DNA of 64,000 bases from Candidatus Muiribacterium halophilum. GTDB taxonomy: Bacteria > Muiribacteriota > Muiribacteriia > Muiribacteriales > Muiribacteriaceae. Below, one piece after another: positions 38,241 to 48,766 of the stretch; the stretch's first letter is position 1; every line of letters begins with the position of its first letter. The stretch lies in the NCBI GenBank assembly GCA_002869225.1, contig PKTG01000085.1:1-64000 (forward strand), written 5' to 3'. The position numbers and the translations under genes are program-made. The notes beneath the pieces are model-generated. The model saw nothing but the letters and a program-made list of their open reading frames with translations. It was not told the DNA's origin and searched no databases.

Positions 38241-40685
38241 TCAATGAACAGAGACCTTAGTATTGACCATTTCCTTTTGTATAATAAATGTAAATAATTT
38301 TTCTGCTACATATTCATTACCAAAACCAGTAAGATGTCCATCAGCTAAAAAGATATTTTTAAAATCGTACTTCTTATCTTTATTTTCAGTCCCAAATATT
38401 TTATATATATCAAGAAAGTTAACAGAATCGTCTTCTTTTTTTAACAATCTCATCTCAGGGATCTTGGCCTGAAGATAATTCAAAAAGATAACTTTTACTT
38501 TTTTTTCTTTGCATAACTCGTTTATCGCTTTCAGATCAGAATACAGTGACATGTCTATATCTTTTTTTTGTATGTCGTCTTCAATTTTTTCAGGCTCAAA
38601 TATCTTTGGTTTCATAGTCTTTCCTTTTGATCTGCTTAATATTGAATTTACATCATACCTAGCCATTAAAGATGAATGATCCCTTAATATTCGTTCTATC
38701 TTTTCTTTTTCTCCTAAGAGACCAAGATTAAGTACTATCAGATTCAAAATTCCATCATCTTTTTGTAAATTAAAAGCTTTTTCTAAATAATAAGAGGATT
38801 GTTTAAGGTATTCTTTTTTTTCCGAATCGATGAAAAGATATCTATAGATGATTCCAAGATTTGCATAAAGATCAAAAGAAGGATATCTTTTAATAGCTTT
38901 TTTATGAAAATCTAACGCGTGTTCTATATCAACCTTAACTCTGGTAAATATCATCTTTTTTAAAGCAGTTGACTTAAATATATAGAAGATCTCATCATCA
39001 AATAGAGATATTGCTTTTGAAGAAATTCTTTCCAATTCACTAGCTGACGATGGTCTTTCATCAAGTACATCTATGAATAATATTGAGCATCTCAGGAAAA
39101 TGTTTACTTTTGAATCTTTATTCGATTTATTGATATTATCTTTTAAAATATTATATAACTTCTTTGAATATTTTTTATTTCTTCCTGACAGATTAAGATA
39201 TTCTGATAGTATCTTATTATATAACTCAAGATCATCTGGAAACAATTCGGTCAAACTTATATAGATATCAAGGACATTTTTAAAATCTGATTCTTTGTTG
39301 TTTTGTATTAACTTCAAAGCATAAAAATAAAGATACTTTTTAAGCTCAGGATAAAGCGCGGAATATTCCTTAATTTCGGATAAAATTTTCTGATTTATTC
39401 TCTCTAGTTCGTTTTTATAAAAAGGAACAAACAACCAAGGATTTCCAATACTATAAAACTTATAAAGAGCATCAATATCACTTTGCAGATAAAGACTGAA
39501 CAAATAACCTTCAAACAAATCTCTGCTGATCTTACTATGATTTTTCATTTTTAATATCAGACAATTAAGTCGATAGAAATTAAGATATATATCTCCACCC
39601 ATATATTTGAGAGTTTCATTATTATTAGGATATTTTATCCTATTTAAAAGTTTACTACTTTCTAATAGATCAAACATTATTTTTGAATCTTTTGTTTCTG
39701 AACCTTTCAAATGCTTTTCTTTAAAAACAAGGGTTTCCATTTCACTAAAATACCTTGAGAACCTTTTGTCTTCATCGTATTTTCCAGCTAAATCTATCCA
39801 TTTTTCTCCAAGACTTTCATAACCAAGATAATAATACAGAAAACCTCTATATAGAAACATTGAGATATCATCATCTCTTTTAAGCGATATTTCAAGAGCT
39901 TCCTTAAACATATTATTTCTAATACGATTATCTATGAGAACCAGATCATAAAGCACACTCTTAAAGCCCAGATCGTCTCGTATTAGATTGGATCTATTTT
40001 TTATGCTATCTAACCATAGATCGATTATCTGTTTTTCTTTTGGGCTTAACCTATCATTATTTTTTAACGATGTTATAAAATCTTTGTCTTTTATTCCGTC
40101 TATTTTCTTATCATAGAGTCTTAAAAGAATATTTCCATGTTTATTTACCTTTATATCTTTAGGGTAGATTTTCTTCACATAATCTTTAGGAATAAAATAC
40201 TTCTGAAACTTTTTTTGAATTGAGTTATATACAATATAAAGGAATCTAAAAGTCTTAATCTTTAACAAATAATTTAATAAATGTATATCTTTTCTCTTTG
40301 TAGCAGATACTGATTTATTCCAGAAATTATTGATACCTATCTGAACTGTTATTAATTCTGGAGGATCATCTTCTATCACTTTCCTTATCTTACCAAGCAC
40401 AGCTGAACTGTTGATCCCGGGCTCGCCATGATTCTCCACTTTTTTAGCATCTATCATCTCATTTAATATAGAGGGATAGTCATCTCCTCTATCAACTCCA
40501 AGACCGTATACAAAAGAGTCCCCAAAACAAACGACATCTGGTCTTGTTTTTTCATTTGTTGTCTTTCTGTTTGAAACATTTATAAAAGAAAATATATTGA
40601 GAAACGACTCAAAAAATAAAAAAATGAAAAGAAGAGAAAGAAGTATTACTTTTAATTTAGATAATAATATTTTATTTTTTTTCAT
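38241..40685 (-). CDS. Membrane-anchored SGNH-hydrolase-like protein with long insert (paralogue 2)
   Basis: 814 residues, same plan as its neighbour: N-terminal anchor, GDSFVYGLGVDRGDDYPS, NHGEPGINSS, GINNFWNKS, a helical insert of several hundred residues, and the final DGHLTGFGNEYVAEKLF. Sequence similarity with paralogue 1 is strong at the ends and moderate in the insert. Its start overlaps the end of paralogue 3 by 14 bp, so the cluster is probably one transcript from the carbamoyltransferase. Confidence 0.8.
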   Translation of the reverse strand: MKKNKILLSKLKVILLSLLFIFLFFESFLNIFSFINVSNRKTTNEKTRPDVVCFGDSFVYGLGVDRGDDYPSILNEMIDAKKVENHGEPGINSSAVLGKIRKVIEDDPPELITVQIGINNFWNKSVSATKRKDIHLLNYLLKIKTFRFLYIVYNSIQKKFQKYFIPKDYVKKIYPKDIKVNKHGNILLRLYDKKIDGIKDKDFITSLKNNDRLSPKEKQIIDLWLDSIKNRSNLIRDDLGFKSVLYDLVLIDNRIRNNMFKEALEISLKRDDDISMFLYRGFLYYYLGYESLGEKWIDLAGKYDEDKRFSRYFSEMETLVFKEKHLKGSETKDSKIMFDLLESSKLLNRIKYPNNNETLKYMGGDIYLNFYRLNCLILKMKNHSKISRDLFEGYLFSLYLQSDIDALYKFYSIGNPWLFVPFYKNELERINQKILSEIKEYSALYPELKKYLYFYALKLIQNNKESDFKNVLDIYISLTELFPDDLELYNKILSEYLNLSGRNKKYSKKLYNILKDNINKSNKDSKVNIFLRCSILFIDVLDERPSSASELERISSKAISLFDDEIFYIFKSTALKKMIFTRVKVDIEHALDFHKKAIKRYPSFDLYANLGIIYRYLFIDSEKKEYLKQSSYYLEKAFNLQKDDGILNLIVLNLGLLGEKEKIERILRDHSSLMARYDVNSILSRSKGKTMKPKIFEPEKIEDDIQKKDIDMSLYSDLKAINELCKEKKVKVIFLNYLQAKIPEMRLLKKEDDSVNFLDIYKIFGTENKDKKYDFKNIFLADGHLTGFGNEYVAEKLFTFIIQKEMVNTKVSVH

Positions 40686-42534
40686 CTTTCAGCCAATCAT
40701 CCTGTTTGAATCTTTCTATGATAAGATTCGCAGTATATATATTTCCTTTTTTTGATAGATGTCTGTCTTTAAGAAAGATCTCATTATTCATAATCAACCC
40801 GGCATCAATGTTTCTTTTAAAAAAAGTATATATATCAAGAATATTTATATTACTATTATTTAAAAGATATCGGTATTCTATTAAATCTTTAAATGGATAA
40901 TTAAGAAACAACAGTTTTACCTTTTTCTTTTTACATAGGTCTATAATACTATAAATATATTTTAAAAACTCCGAATCCAGGTCTTTTTTTGAAAACATCT
41001 CTTTTAAATGTTTACTACCCAATACATCAGGATCAAATCTTCTGGCTTGTGTTAGATAATAATCAATTTCCTCTTTTCTATTATGATCTTTCAAAAAGCG
41101 TTTTAACTCTTCTAAATCTTTAGTCCATATAAGATCAGTCAGCATTCCATTAAAAGCAATATTATTTTAATTATCAGCCTCAAGTATTTTGTTAAAATAA
41201 AAAATGGATTCTTCTAGATATTTTTTTTCCTTTGTCTGAATAAAAAGCATTCGATTGATAAAAGCTAGTTTTTTTTCAATATCAAAGTTATATGAATATA
41301 TCAATCCATTTTTTAATATCTGAATTAATTCTTTTACATCTTTTAAATTTCCAGAGTTAAACGCATAATATCCTATTTCAGAATAATTCTTATAAAAAAC
41401 TGGTTCTTTTGGATTTCTTTTAATAGATTCAGTCAGGAAATCAAGGACATATTGTATATTTTCCTTTCCATTTATTCCCATGAAAGTAAGCATTTGAGCT
41501 TTGACCTTTCTTAGTATCAGCTGATTATTTTGATCATCTGTATTTATCGAGACTATATCGTTTAGATATTTATTATAACGGCTAATAAAATACTTATATT
41601 TCTGATAGTATCTTGTTAAAAACAATTGATAAAGTTCTTTATGATGTTTAAATAATCTCATACTTTTATAAAAAATCACTAACTCACTTTTTATATCGGT
41701 TTTAAAATTGAGATAAACCCATTTATATATTGTATATTTTATATTATTATTATATTCCGGATTTTCTTTTACTATAGTTTCTGGAGAATTCAATATGTCG
41801 TTCAAAATTTTTTTTAATATTTGTTCGTTATCCGAGCTTTTTTCACTAACGTTTATCCTAAACAAATAATCTTTTGAACAATCAAGCTCAATATATTTAA
41901 AAAATATCCTTAAAATTTCCATTTTCTTTGTATGATCTTCAGATCCTAAATTTTTTTTCAAGAAATTTAAATCTTTTCTGAATTGTTCAGCTTCACCTTT
42001 TTCGTACTTAAACATATATTTTGTTTCTTTTTCTTTTGATATAGTCTTTTTGTCTTCTTTTTCTCTAAACATTAATCCTTTTTTTACAGTCAATAATCGA
42101 ATAAGTTTAAATATTCTAATATTGTATAAAATATCACCTATCGAATCTTTAATACTTTTGTCACTTCCATCATTGTATATTTTCCTGTTCCAATTATCAT
42201 TAGCTCCAGTCTGAACTATTATGATTTCTGGTTTGTTTTTAGATATTTTCTGAACGATCTTTTGGTAAATACTACTTGTGTTTGCTCCAGGTTCTCCAAA
42301 ATTTTTGACCTGATATCCTTTGAGTCTATCACCTAGTAAAGATGGATAATCTTCACCTCGCCTTACACCGGTACCATATACATATGAATCTCCAAAACAC
42401 ATTACTGTCTCTGCTTCTTCTGAGACATCCTTTGAGAATCTGTTGCTACCCAGATATCCAATTAATCTAAGAGACCCTTCAAATAATATGAGAATAAAAA
42501 GAGTACCGATTATAAAAACAATAAATCTCTTCAA
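40672..42534 (-). CDS. SGNH-hydrolase-like protein (paralogue 3), interrupted by an in-frame TAA
   Basis: The N-terminal piece has the anchor, GDSYVYGTGVRRGEDYPS, NFGEPGANTSS and TGANDNWNRK. The open frame stops at TAA 41167-41169 after 455 residues. The frame continues unbroken (NNIAFNGMLTDLIW) and ends with FLKDRHLSKKGNIYTANLI, which supplies the missing catalytic Asp/His block, so both pieces are one gene of 620 codons. It is shorter than its paralogues. The ATG overlaps the carbamoyltransferase stop (ATGA). Confidence 0.78.
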
Positions 42535-44213
42535 TACTTTTCCTCGATAATGTTGTTGCCTAATACTAAAACATCCAGTCCGGTCTTTTTAAAACAATTA
42601 TAAGCATCTTCCGGTGAGCAGACTATTGGTTCATTATTATCGTTAAATGAAGTGTTTATGACAAATGGCACATTAGTCTTCTCAAAAAATCTTTTTATAA
42701 GACGATAATACTTACCATCACGTTTTTCGTTTACTCCCTGATATCTTGAAGAGCCATCTATATGTACTGCTGATGGTGCAATATTTTTGAAGTCTTCATT
42801 AGCATTTCCAGTAAAAAGCATAAACTGATTTTTATTTTTTGAATTAAAGACATCGTTGATCTTTTCTTCCATTATACTAACACCATATGGTCTGAACCAT
42901 TCTCGATGTTTCACTTTTGAATTCAAAATATCCTTCATATCCTTGACTCTTGCATCTGCTAGAATACTTCTATGACCAAGAGCTCTAGGTCCAAACTCCA
43001 TAGCTCCCTGAAACCATCCAACGATCTTACCTTCCTGTAATAGAGAAGAGACTTTTTCAATAACCTCTGATTCTGTACATTCAACATATTTTATGTTATT
43101 TTTTATTAGAAATCCTCTGATATTTTCATCAGAATAGTCTGGTCCGAGAAAAGCGTTTTCCATAACATATTCAAAGGGTCTATCATTTAACTCATTATAT
43201 AGATATACAGCCGCACCTAAAGCTCCCCCCGCATCTCCTGCAGCAGGTTGTACAAACATATTCTCAATCTGAGTATCTTTAAGTATCCTTGAGTTCATAA
43301 CACAGTTTAAAAAAACTCCACCGGCCACACAAAGATTACTGTTTCCATGTCTTTCATAAGTCTTATTAACTATATTTATCATTATCTTCTCAGTTATTAA
43401 CTGTAAAGAAGCTGCCATATCATAATGACGACTTTCTAAAGTATCTTTTGACTTAGCCATCTGTCCAAATCTTTTTTCAAATCTTTTTGTAAACATCATA
43501 TTGCCACTGTTGAAATCAAAATATCTCTGATCTATTCTAAATGATCCATCATCCTGAATACTTATTATTTCTAACATATCATCAATATACGAAGGTTTTC
43601 CAAGATCTCCTAGAGCCATCACCTTTCCCTCTCCCCCATTAGCTCTAAAACCACAATATGTAGTAATAGCTGAATATAAAAGCCCTAGAGAATCCGGATG
43701 ACCTATTGTTTTCTCAATCTTTATATCTTTTCCTTTTCCAATACCAATAGAGAGAGAATCTAATTCGCCTATACCATCGCAAGTTATTATCGAAGCCTGA
43801 TCAAATCCCGATAATAAGAAAGCAGATGCAGCATGTGAAAGATGATGAATTGAAAAATACACCTTTCCTTTATATCCAGTCTTTTCCTGCATTATCGATG
43901 GAAAGACTAGTCTTTCACCAAGATATCTCGGAATTATCTCATGAAACCTTCTATAAGAAAAAGGCCATGAGGATATAAGTGAACTTAAAGTCCTCCAGAA
44001 TTTAAGGAAAGGCTTCTCATAAAAAACTACAGCATCTACTTCATCTATAGTAATATTCAAAGAATCAAGACAAAATCTTATTGAATTCTCAGGAAAGACA
44101 TCACTTTTTTTTCTTCTATCAAACCTTTCCTCCTGTGCAGCAAAAATCTTATCATCAGATACTATACAGGCTGAAGAGTCATGATAATAACATGATATAC
44201 CTATGATGTACAT
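42531..44213 (-). CDS. NodU/CmcH-type O-carbamoyltransferase
   Basis: 560 residues from ATG 44213, which has GGAG upstream and starts MYIIGISCYYHDSSACI, a typical opening; an upstream in-frame start is in the hairpin-array DNA. It has the Kae1-like N-terminal domain with HHLSHAASAFLLSGF (His pair) and CDGIGE, and the YrdC-like C-terminal signature WFQGAMEFGPRALGHRSILADAR. It makes carbamoyl-AMP and transfers carbamoyl to a hydroxyl, often of a surface polysaccharide. The SGNH genes follow on the same strand and a DUF5989-like gene precedes it, a recurrent association. Confidence 0.92.
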   Translation of the reverse strand: MYIIGISCYYHDSSACIVSDDKIFAAQEERFDRRKKSDVFPENSIRFCLDSLNITIDEVDAVVFYEKPFLKFWRTLSSLISSWPFSYRRFHEIIPRYLGERLVFPSIMQEKTGYKGKVYFSIHHLSHAASAFLLSGFDQASIITCDGIGELDSLSIGIGKGKDIKIEKTIGHPDSLGLLYSAITTYCGFRANGGEGKVMALGDLGKPSYIDDMLEIISIQDDGSFRIDQRYFDFNSGNMMFTKRFEKRFGQMAKSKDTLESRHYDMAASLQLITEKIMINIVNKTYERHGNSNLCVAGGVFLNCVMNSRILKDTQIENMFVQPAAGDAGGALGAAVYLYNELNDRPFEYVMENAFLGPDYSDENIRGFLIKNNIKYVECTESEVIEKVSSLLQEGKIVGWFQGAMEFGPRALGHRSILADARVKDMKDILNSKVKHREWFRPYGVSIMEEKINDVFNSKNKNQFMLFTGNANEDFKNIAPSAVHIDGSSRYQGVNEKRDGKYYRLIKRFFEKTNVPFVINTSFNDNNEPIVCSPEDAYNCFKKTGLDVLVLGNNIIEEKY

Positions 44214-44261
44214 ATATAACTCCAATACTGTAGTTGTTTCCCATCGCAAACAAGTTATTGC

Positions 44262-44499
44262 TAAAACGTTGTTTTACCAAGTTATTTATTCTCCGAATCA
44301 AGTTATTGATGCTATGCATCAAATGATTTTGGTTTTCAACCAAACGTCTCGGTTTTATTTAAATCAAAACCGTAATTGTCAATTGCTCCTAAGTTTTTAC
44401 TGTTCCCTGTTTCACTGTTCTAAATCAGTTTAGCAACTTTACCCGGTAGCTTTCTACCTTTTATGTGGCTTTAGCCACTTTTACGTTCGCTAAGCGAAC
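44262..44499. repeat. Mini-hairpin array C (seven hairpins)
   Basis: taaaac-gtt-gtttta (44262-44276), ttgatgc-tat-gcatcaa (44306-44322), tttggtt-ttc-aaccaaa (44328-44344), cggtttt/aaaaccg with a 9 nt loop (44350-44372), ggtag-cttt-ctacc (44445-44458), gtggc-ttta-gccac (44465-44478), gttcgc-taa-gcgaac (44485-44499). All perfect, mostly 5-7 bp arms with 3-4 nt loops. Confidence 0.72.
44411..44438. repeat. 28-mer dispersed repeat, copy 2
   Basis: 27 of 28 positions match 17542-17569; the difference is a C at 44420 for a T. Confidence 0.7.
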
Positions 44500-44617
44500 T
44501 TTTTATTGAATCACGACTACTGAACATCGACTCAGTTATTACCCGTTTCGCTTCACGCTTCACGTAACCTGTCCGTCCTAACGTCTAAACGTGCTTCATC
44601 AATGTCTCAACGTTATC

Positions 44618-44779
44618 TTACATCCCTGCATAAATAAAGGTCATAATAGCTGTTGGTCCTAATATAAAGACCAGAATTCCTAAAAAGATCAGAAATAAGA
44701 TAATAGGAGCAAAAAAATACACCTTATGTTTTTTTATAAGCTGTATAGATTCTTTAAACATATATATTAGTTTTTTCAT
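44618..44779 (-). CDS. DUF5989-like small membrane protein
   Basis: 53 residues. A short amphipathic basic N-terminus (KKLIYMFKESIQLIKKHKV) is followed by a hydrophobic helix (FFAPIILFLIFLGILVFILG) and PTAIMTFIYAGM. It matches my memory of DUF5989 proteins, which sit beside NodU-type carbamoyltransferases in surface-polysaccharide clusters, as here. ATG 44779 overlaps the upstream gene's stop as ATGA, so the two are coupled. It is shorter than usual gene-caller cut-offs. Exact function unknown. Confidence 0.72.
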   Translation of the reverse strand: MKKLIYMFKESIQLIKKHKVYFFAPIILFLIFLGILVFILGPTAIMTFIYAGM

Positions 44780-44988
44780 GATGCGTTCTCCAGGTCGATT
44801 CTTTCATCAAATTCTTTAAATCCTCTTTTTTTGTCTGAAAATAAAAGTATTATCTTAAAAAAAGGAATAAAAAGAAAATATGTGATAAACAATATTATAG
44901 TCAATAATATTTTTTGAAATATTATATATGATATAAATAATGCTATTTTTTTTATGAATTTAAAAAAATTTTTTAAAACATCTTTCAT
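44776..44988 (-). CDS. Small membrane protein of the carbamoyltransferase cluster
   Basis: 70 residues. One long hydrophobic stretch (ILLTIILFITYFLFIPFFKIILLFS) is preceded by a basic amphipathic helix and followed by an acidic tail (FKEFDERIDLENAS). Small proteins of this layout, with an F-Q-x-x-hydrophobic core and L-F-S-D, recur next to DUF5989 and carbamoyltransferase genes; that link is from memory. ATGA overlap with the next gene. Confidence 0.65.
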   Translation of the reverse strand: MKDVLKNFFKFIKKIALFISYIIFQKILLTIILFITYFLFIPFFKIILLFSDKKRGFKEFDERIDLENAS

Positions 44989-45038
44989 ATTTAAATGGTA
45001 CGTTTATTTGACTAAGCTGTCAATGATTAAAAATAGTA

Positions 45039-46832
45039 TTATTTACTGACTAGTTCAGCATAAGTATTGCTATCACGTAATAGTTCGTCATGCGTTCCTA
45101 TGGCTTCAACTTCACCTTCATCAAGCACTATTATTCTATCCGCTTTCTGAGCTGTAGATATTCTATGAGTTACTATAATACATGTCACATCAGGTAATTC
45201 TTTAAAAAGATCTTCCCAGAACATAACCTCGTTTTCTGCATCAAGTGCTGATGTCACATCATCCATAAGAAGAATGTCTGGCCTTCCACAAATCGCTCTA
45301 GCTATTGAAAGCCTCTGTTTCTGACCTCCAGATAGACCAATACCCTTCTGACCTATCTTTTCTTCGAATTTTTTTGGGAGTTGATCCACTTCATCATAAA
45401 ACTGTGCAATTTTCGTTGACTGAATTATCCAATCCTGTTCAAATTCTCTCCAGAAGTCTATATTAGTGTTTACACTCTCTGAAAATATTGTAGGAAGCTG
45501 CTGGATAAAACCTATTCTTGATCTATAGCTTTCCTTGCTTATATCTTTTTTATCTATACCGTTAAAAAGAACTTTCCCTTCTTCAGCCTCATATATTCCC
45601 GCTATAAGATTCAAAAGAGTTGTCTTTCCTGAACCTATCTTTCCAACTACAGCTATCTTCTCGCCGTTTTTTAATGTAAATGATATATCCTCAAGAGCAA
45701 ACTCCTTTACATCCTTATTTTCAGATTCTATCGGATATTTAAAACAGACATCTCTTAAACATAACTCGTTTATCTTTTCAATTTTTTAATCACCACTCTT
45801 ATAATCAGGGGTATCCTGTTCAAACTCTCTCATATCCTCAAGTCTGTCAATCGTAACAAAAGCCTGTGTACCTGTTACAAAAAGCTGAGGAATATCTATT
45901 ATAGGCCATACTATCATTCCAAGATATGCAAAAAACGCTATATAACTACCTAAAGTCAGACTGCCATTTATAACCATTATTCCACCAAAAAGAAGGACCA
46001 TCACCTGCCCAAGGTAATTTAAAAATTAAAAATATATATGAAACATACCTTCTATCGTGACAACATCTATTTCAACTTTTTTCCTTTTTTCAAGACTTTC
46101 TGCAAAGATATCTTCCTGAAATCTTTGAGCATTAAAAGATTTTACTATTTGAATACCTGAATAAACTGATTCCAGAAAATCATTGGTCTCGGAAACAGCT
46201 TTCTGTCTTAATGAGAATCTTTTTTCCACTTTTGATTCTAATTTAAAGAAAAGAAGCATCATAAGATGAAGTGGTATTATCGAAAGTAATGCCAGTTTCC
46301 AGTTAAGGAAAAACATACTTATCAGACAGAATATTATTACACATGTCGAATTGACAGCTCTAAATATTCCCGAACATAAAAACCACGATATACCCGGTGG
46401 ATTGGTCTTGAGATCCTCTGTAAGTCTGGTAGCAATATCTCCTGTCCTGAACTTAAGAAAGAATCTATAACTCTTCTCAAGGATTATCTTAAAATATTTT
46501 TTCCTTAAGGACATCTCAAAGTTCATGTTCATCCTTCCGCGCATAAAAGGATAAAAGTTTGTGATCCAGGTTATTATACCTAATCCAAATATTAAAAAAA
46601 GAAGTCTATTCCTCTCGTTTATAATAGCATTCATATCCAGTTTTCCATCAGCAAAAAGATGCAGATTTTTCATCAGTGTATCGATAACATATTTAAATAA
46701 AAGAGGATGCACCGTAGATACAGCTGTTGAAAGTATTGTCATAAATAGCATGAAGAGTACCATTGCTTTATGTTCTCTATATCTTTTTAAGATCCATTTG
46801 AAATAAAAGGAAGTTGGTCTTTTTCTCTTCAT
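45039..46832 (-). CDS. ABC exporter half (degenerate-site subunit), interrupted by two in-frame TAA
   Basis: A six-helix transmembrane domain fused to an ATPase, 598 codons to the final stop. TAA at 46026-46028 and 45786-45788 break it into three, but the frame continues each time: FLNYLGQV joins the last helices and KIEKINELCLRDVCFKYP joins the ATPase with Walker A GKIGSGKTTLL. Signature LSGGQKQRL is intact. Walker B reads LLMDDVTSALD, with Asp in place of the catalytic Glu, the usual degenerate site of a heterodimeric exporter. Its ATG overlaps the partner's stop (ATGA), and it matches that partner in length. Substrate unknown. Confidence 0.85.
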
Positions 46833-48592
46833 AACGCCTCCCCTGCTCTTACATGTTGAATACTATGGAGTTTAGAATATAAACCACCTTTTTCAACAAG
46901 TTCATCATGTTTTCCATCCTCTACTATCTTTCCATCTTCAAAAACGAGTATTCTGTCAGCGTTTCTTATCGTTATAAGTCTATGCGCTATTATTATTGCT
47001 GTTCTTCCATCCATAAGTCTCTGCAAAGCTGACTGAAGCATATTTTCTGTTATGACATCAACAGAACTCGTAGCTTCATCAAGAATAAGTATATCCGGGT
47101 CCTTGACAAGTGCTCGGGTAAAAGAGATGAGTTGTCTTTCACCCATCGAAAGGTTTGAGCCACCTTCGGATAATTTTGTATTATATCCATCAGGTTTCTT
47201 CATTATTGTCTCATGTGAACCTAATCTTTTCGCAGCCTGAATCACTTTATCATCCTTTATAAAAGGATTAAACGCCTTAAGATTCTCCATTATAGTGCCA
47301 GGAAAAAGATGTACATCCTGAAGTACAAGACCTATATCCTTTCTCCAGTTTTCAAGTGAATATCTTTTAATATTTGAATCATCTACAAGTATTTCACCTT
47401 TTATTGGGTCATAGAACCTTAGAAGAAGATTAATAAGTGTTGTCTTTCCTGATCCAGAAGGTCCTACAATTGCTATATGCTGACCTTTTCTTATAGTAAG
47501 GTCTATATCCTCAAGCACAGTCTCCTTATCATATGCAAATGATATATCCTTAAATTCTAGTTTTTCCCTAAGCGATACACTTTCATCGTTCTTACTATCA
47601 TCAATAACATCAGAGGGAGTATCAAGAATATTAAACAATCTGGAACCCGCGGCAAGAGACGTCTGTACCTGCGAAAGAACCATGATAAGATTCCTTAAAG
47701 GCCAGAAGAACTGTCTTAAAAGCTCGATAAACATGACCAGAGTCCCAATTGACATATCACCATCAAATATCTTCTTAGTACCGTATACAAATATAACTAT
47801 CATTGAGACTGTTTCGGATATAAAAGAAAAGAAAGACCAGAAGATTATATAATCAATAAACAATCCTTTTTTCTCATATTTATATTTTTGTTTTGAATAA
47901 TATTCAAGCATCTCGATAGCAGCGTTCTTTTTAGAAAAAAGCTGCAGTATAGGGATTCCCTGAACGTATTCCGTTATGTATCCTGAAAGGTCACTGTTTT
48001 TCTTTCTTACCATCCACCAAATTCTTCTTATATAGTTCATATAAAAATAAAAGATAGTAAATAAGACCGGCATCGCAAAACATATAAGAAGCCCAAGCTG
48101 CGGTTGTTCTCGGAATATTATAAAAAGTATACCAAAGAGCATAAGTCCACTTGTAAGGAGCGTCATAGCCGACTGTGTGAACATTATTTTAAGCTGTTCT
48201 GTATCTGATTCCGTTCTAGACATCAGTCTTCCCGGCTGATTTTTATCAAAGAAAGACATCCCATTCTCGATTATATGATTAAATAGTCCTTTTTTTATAT
48301 CTGTAATAATATTCACTCCCATTGTAGCGAGATTGATTATCTGAAGATATGCCACGGATGCTCCGATAACAAGACATGCTATAAATATCAACGCTGACAT
48401 AACAGCCATATGAAGATCGGAAGCTGGTATAGCTTTATCTATTATATGTCTTAATATCACAGGTCTTGCCAAATGTGTTCCTGATATAATAAATGCAGCA
48501 AAAGATCCAAATATCAACCTTTTCTTCTCAGAAAGAAAAAAAGGGAGCAACCTGAAAAAGACTGATACATTTTTTTTTGTTTTAACCAACAT
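46829..48592 (-). CDS. ABC exporter half (catalytically complete subunit)
   Basis: 587 residues, transmembrane domain plus ATPase. Walker A GPSGSGKTTLINLLL, signature LSMGERQLISF, Walker B ILILDEATSSVD with the catalytic Glu, and the His switch IIIAHRL are all present. With the downstream gene it should form a TM287/288-like heterodimer for multidrug or lipid export. An AGGAG site and a TAGAAT -10 lie upstream. It is divergent from the purine-type permease. Confidence 0.92.
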   Translation of the reverse strand: MLVKTKKNVSVFFRLLPFFLSEKKRLIFGSFAAFIISGTHLARPVILRHIIDKAIPASDLHMAVMSALIFIACLVIGASVAYLQIINLATMGVNIITDIKKGLFNHIIENGMSFFDKNQPGRLMSRTESDTEQLKIMFTQSAMTLLTSGLMLFGILFIIFREQPQLGLLICFAMPVLFTIFYFYMNYIRRIWWMVRKKNSDLSGYITEYVQGIPILQLFSKKNAAIEMLEYYSKQKYKYEKKGLFIDYIIFWSFFSFISETVSMIVIFVYGTKKIFDGDMSIGTLVMFIELLRQFFWPLRNLIMVLSQVQTSLAAGSRLFNILDTPSDVIDDSKNDESVSLREKLEFKDISFAYDKETVLEDIDLTIRKGQHIAIVGPSGSGKTTLINLLLRFYDPIKGEILVDDSNIKRYSLENWRKDIGLVLQDVHLFPGTIMENLKAFNPFIKDDKVIQAAKRLGSHETIMKKPDGYNTKLSEGGSNLSMGERQLISFTRALVKDPDILILDEATSSVDVITENMLQSALQRLMDGRTAIIIAHRLITIRNADRILVFEDGKIVEDGKHDELVEKGGLYSKLHSIQHVRAGEAL

Positions 48593-48766
48593 TATCTTTT
48601 TTCTCCTGCATTCTACTATGCTTAATTATTACAAGTCCTTTAAACCATAGTCAAGGTCTCAAGCAATATAAAAAAATATTACTTTTACAATATAACGATT
48701 CCCTCCCCTTTTTTGTTTGGAATTTATTTCCGATAAAAGAATAAAATATATAAACAGGAGAATTTA

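Larger units (their letters stand above)
44214..44617. other. Intergenic region upstream of carbamoyltransferase with mini-hairpin array
   Basis: 404 bp without a supported gene. It holds at least seven short hairpins (44262-44499), a 28-mer shared with 17542-17569, and a tract rich in acgtt words at 44575-44615. The carbamoyltransferase ribosome site lies at its left end. Confidence 0.55.

Noticed and set aside
48593..48766. Purine riboswitch before the permease gene
   Set aside because: No three-way-junction core was seen; only an AGGAG site and AT-rich sequence.
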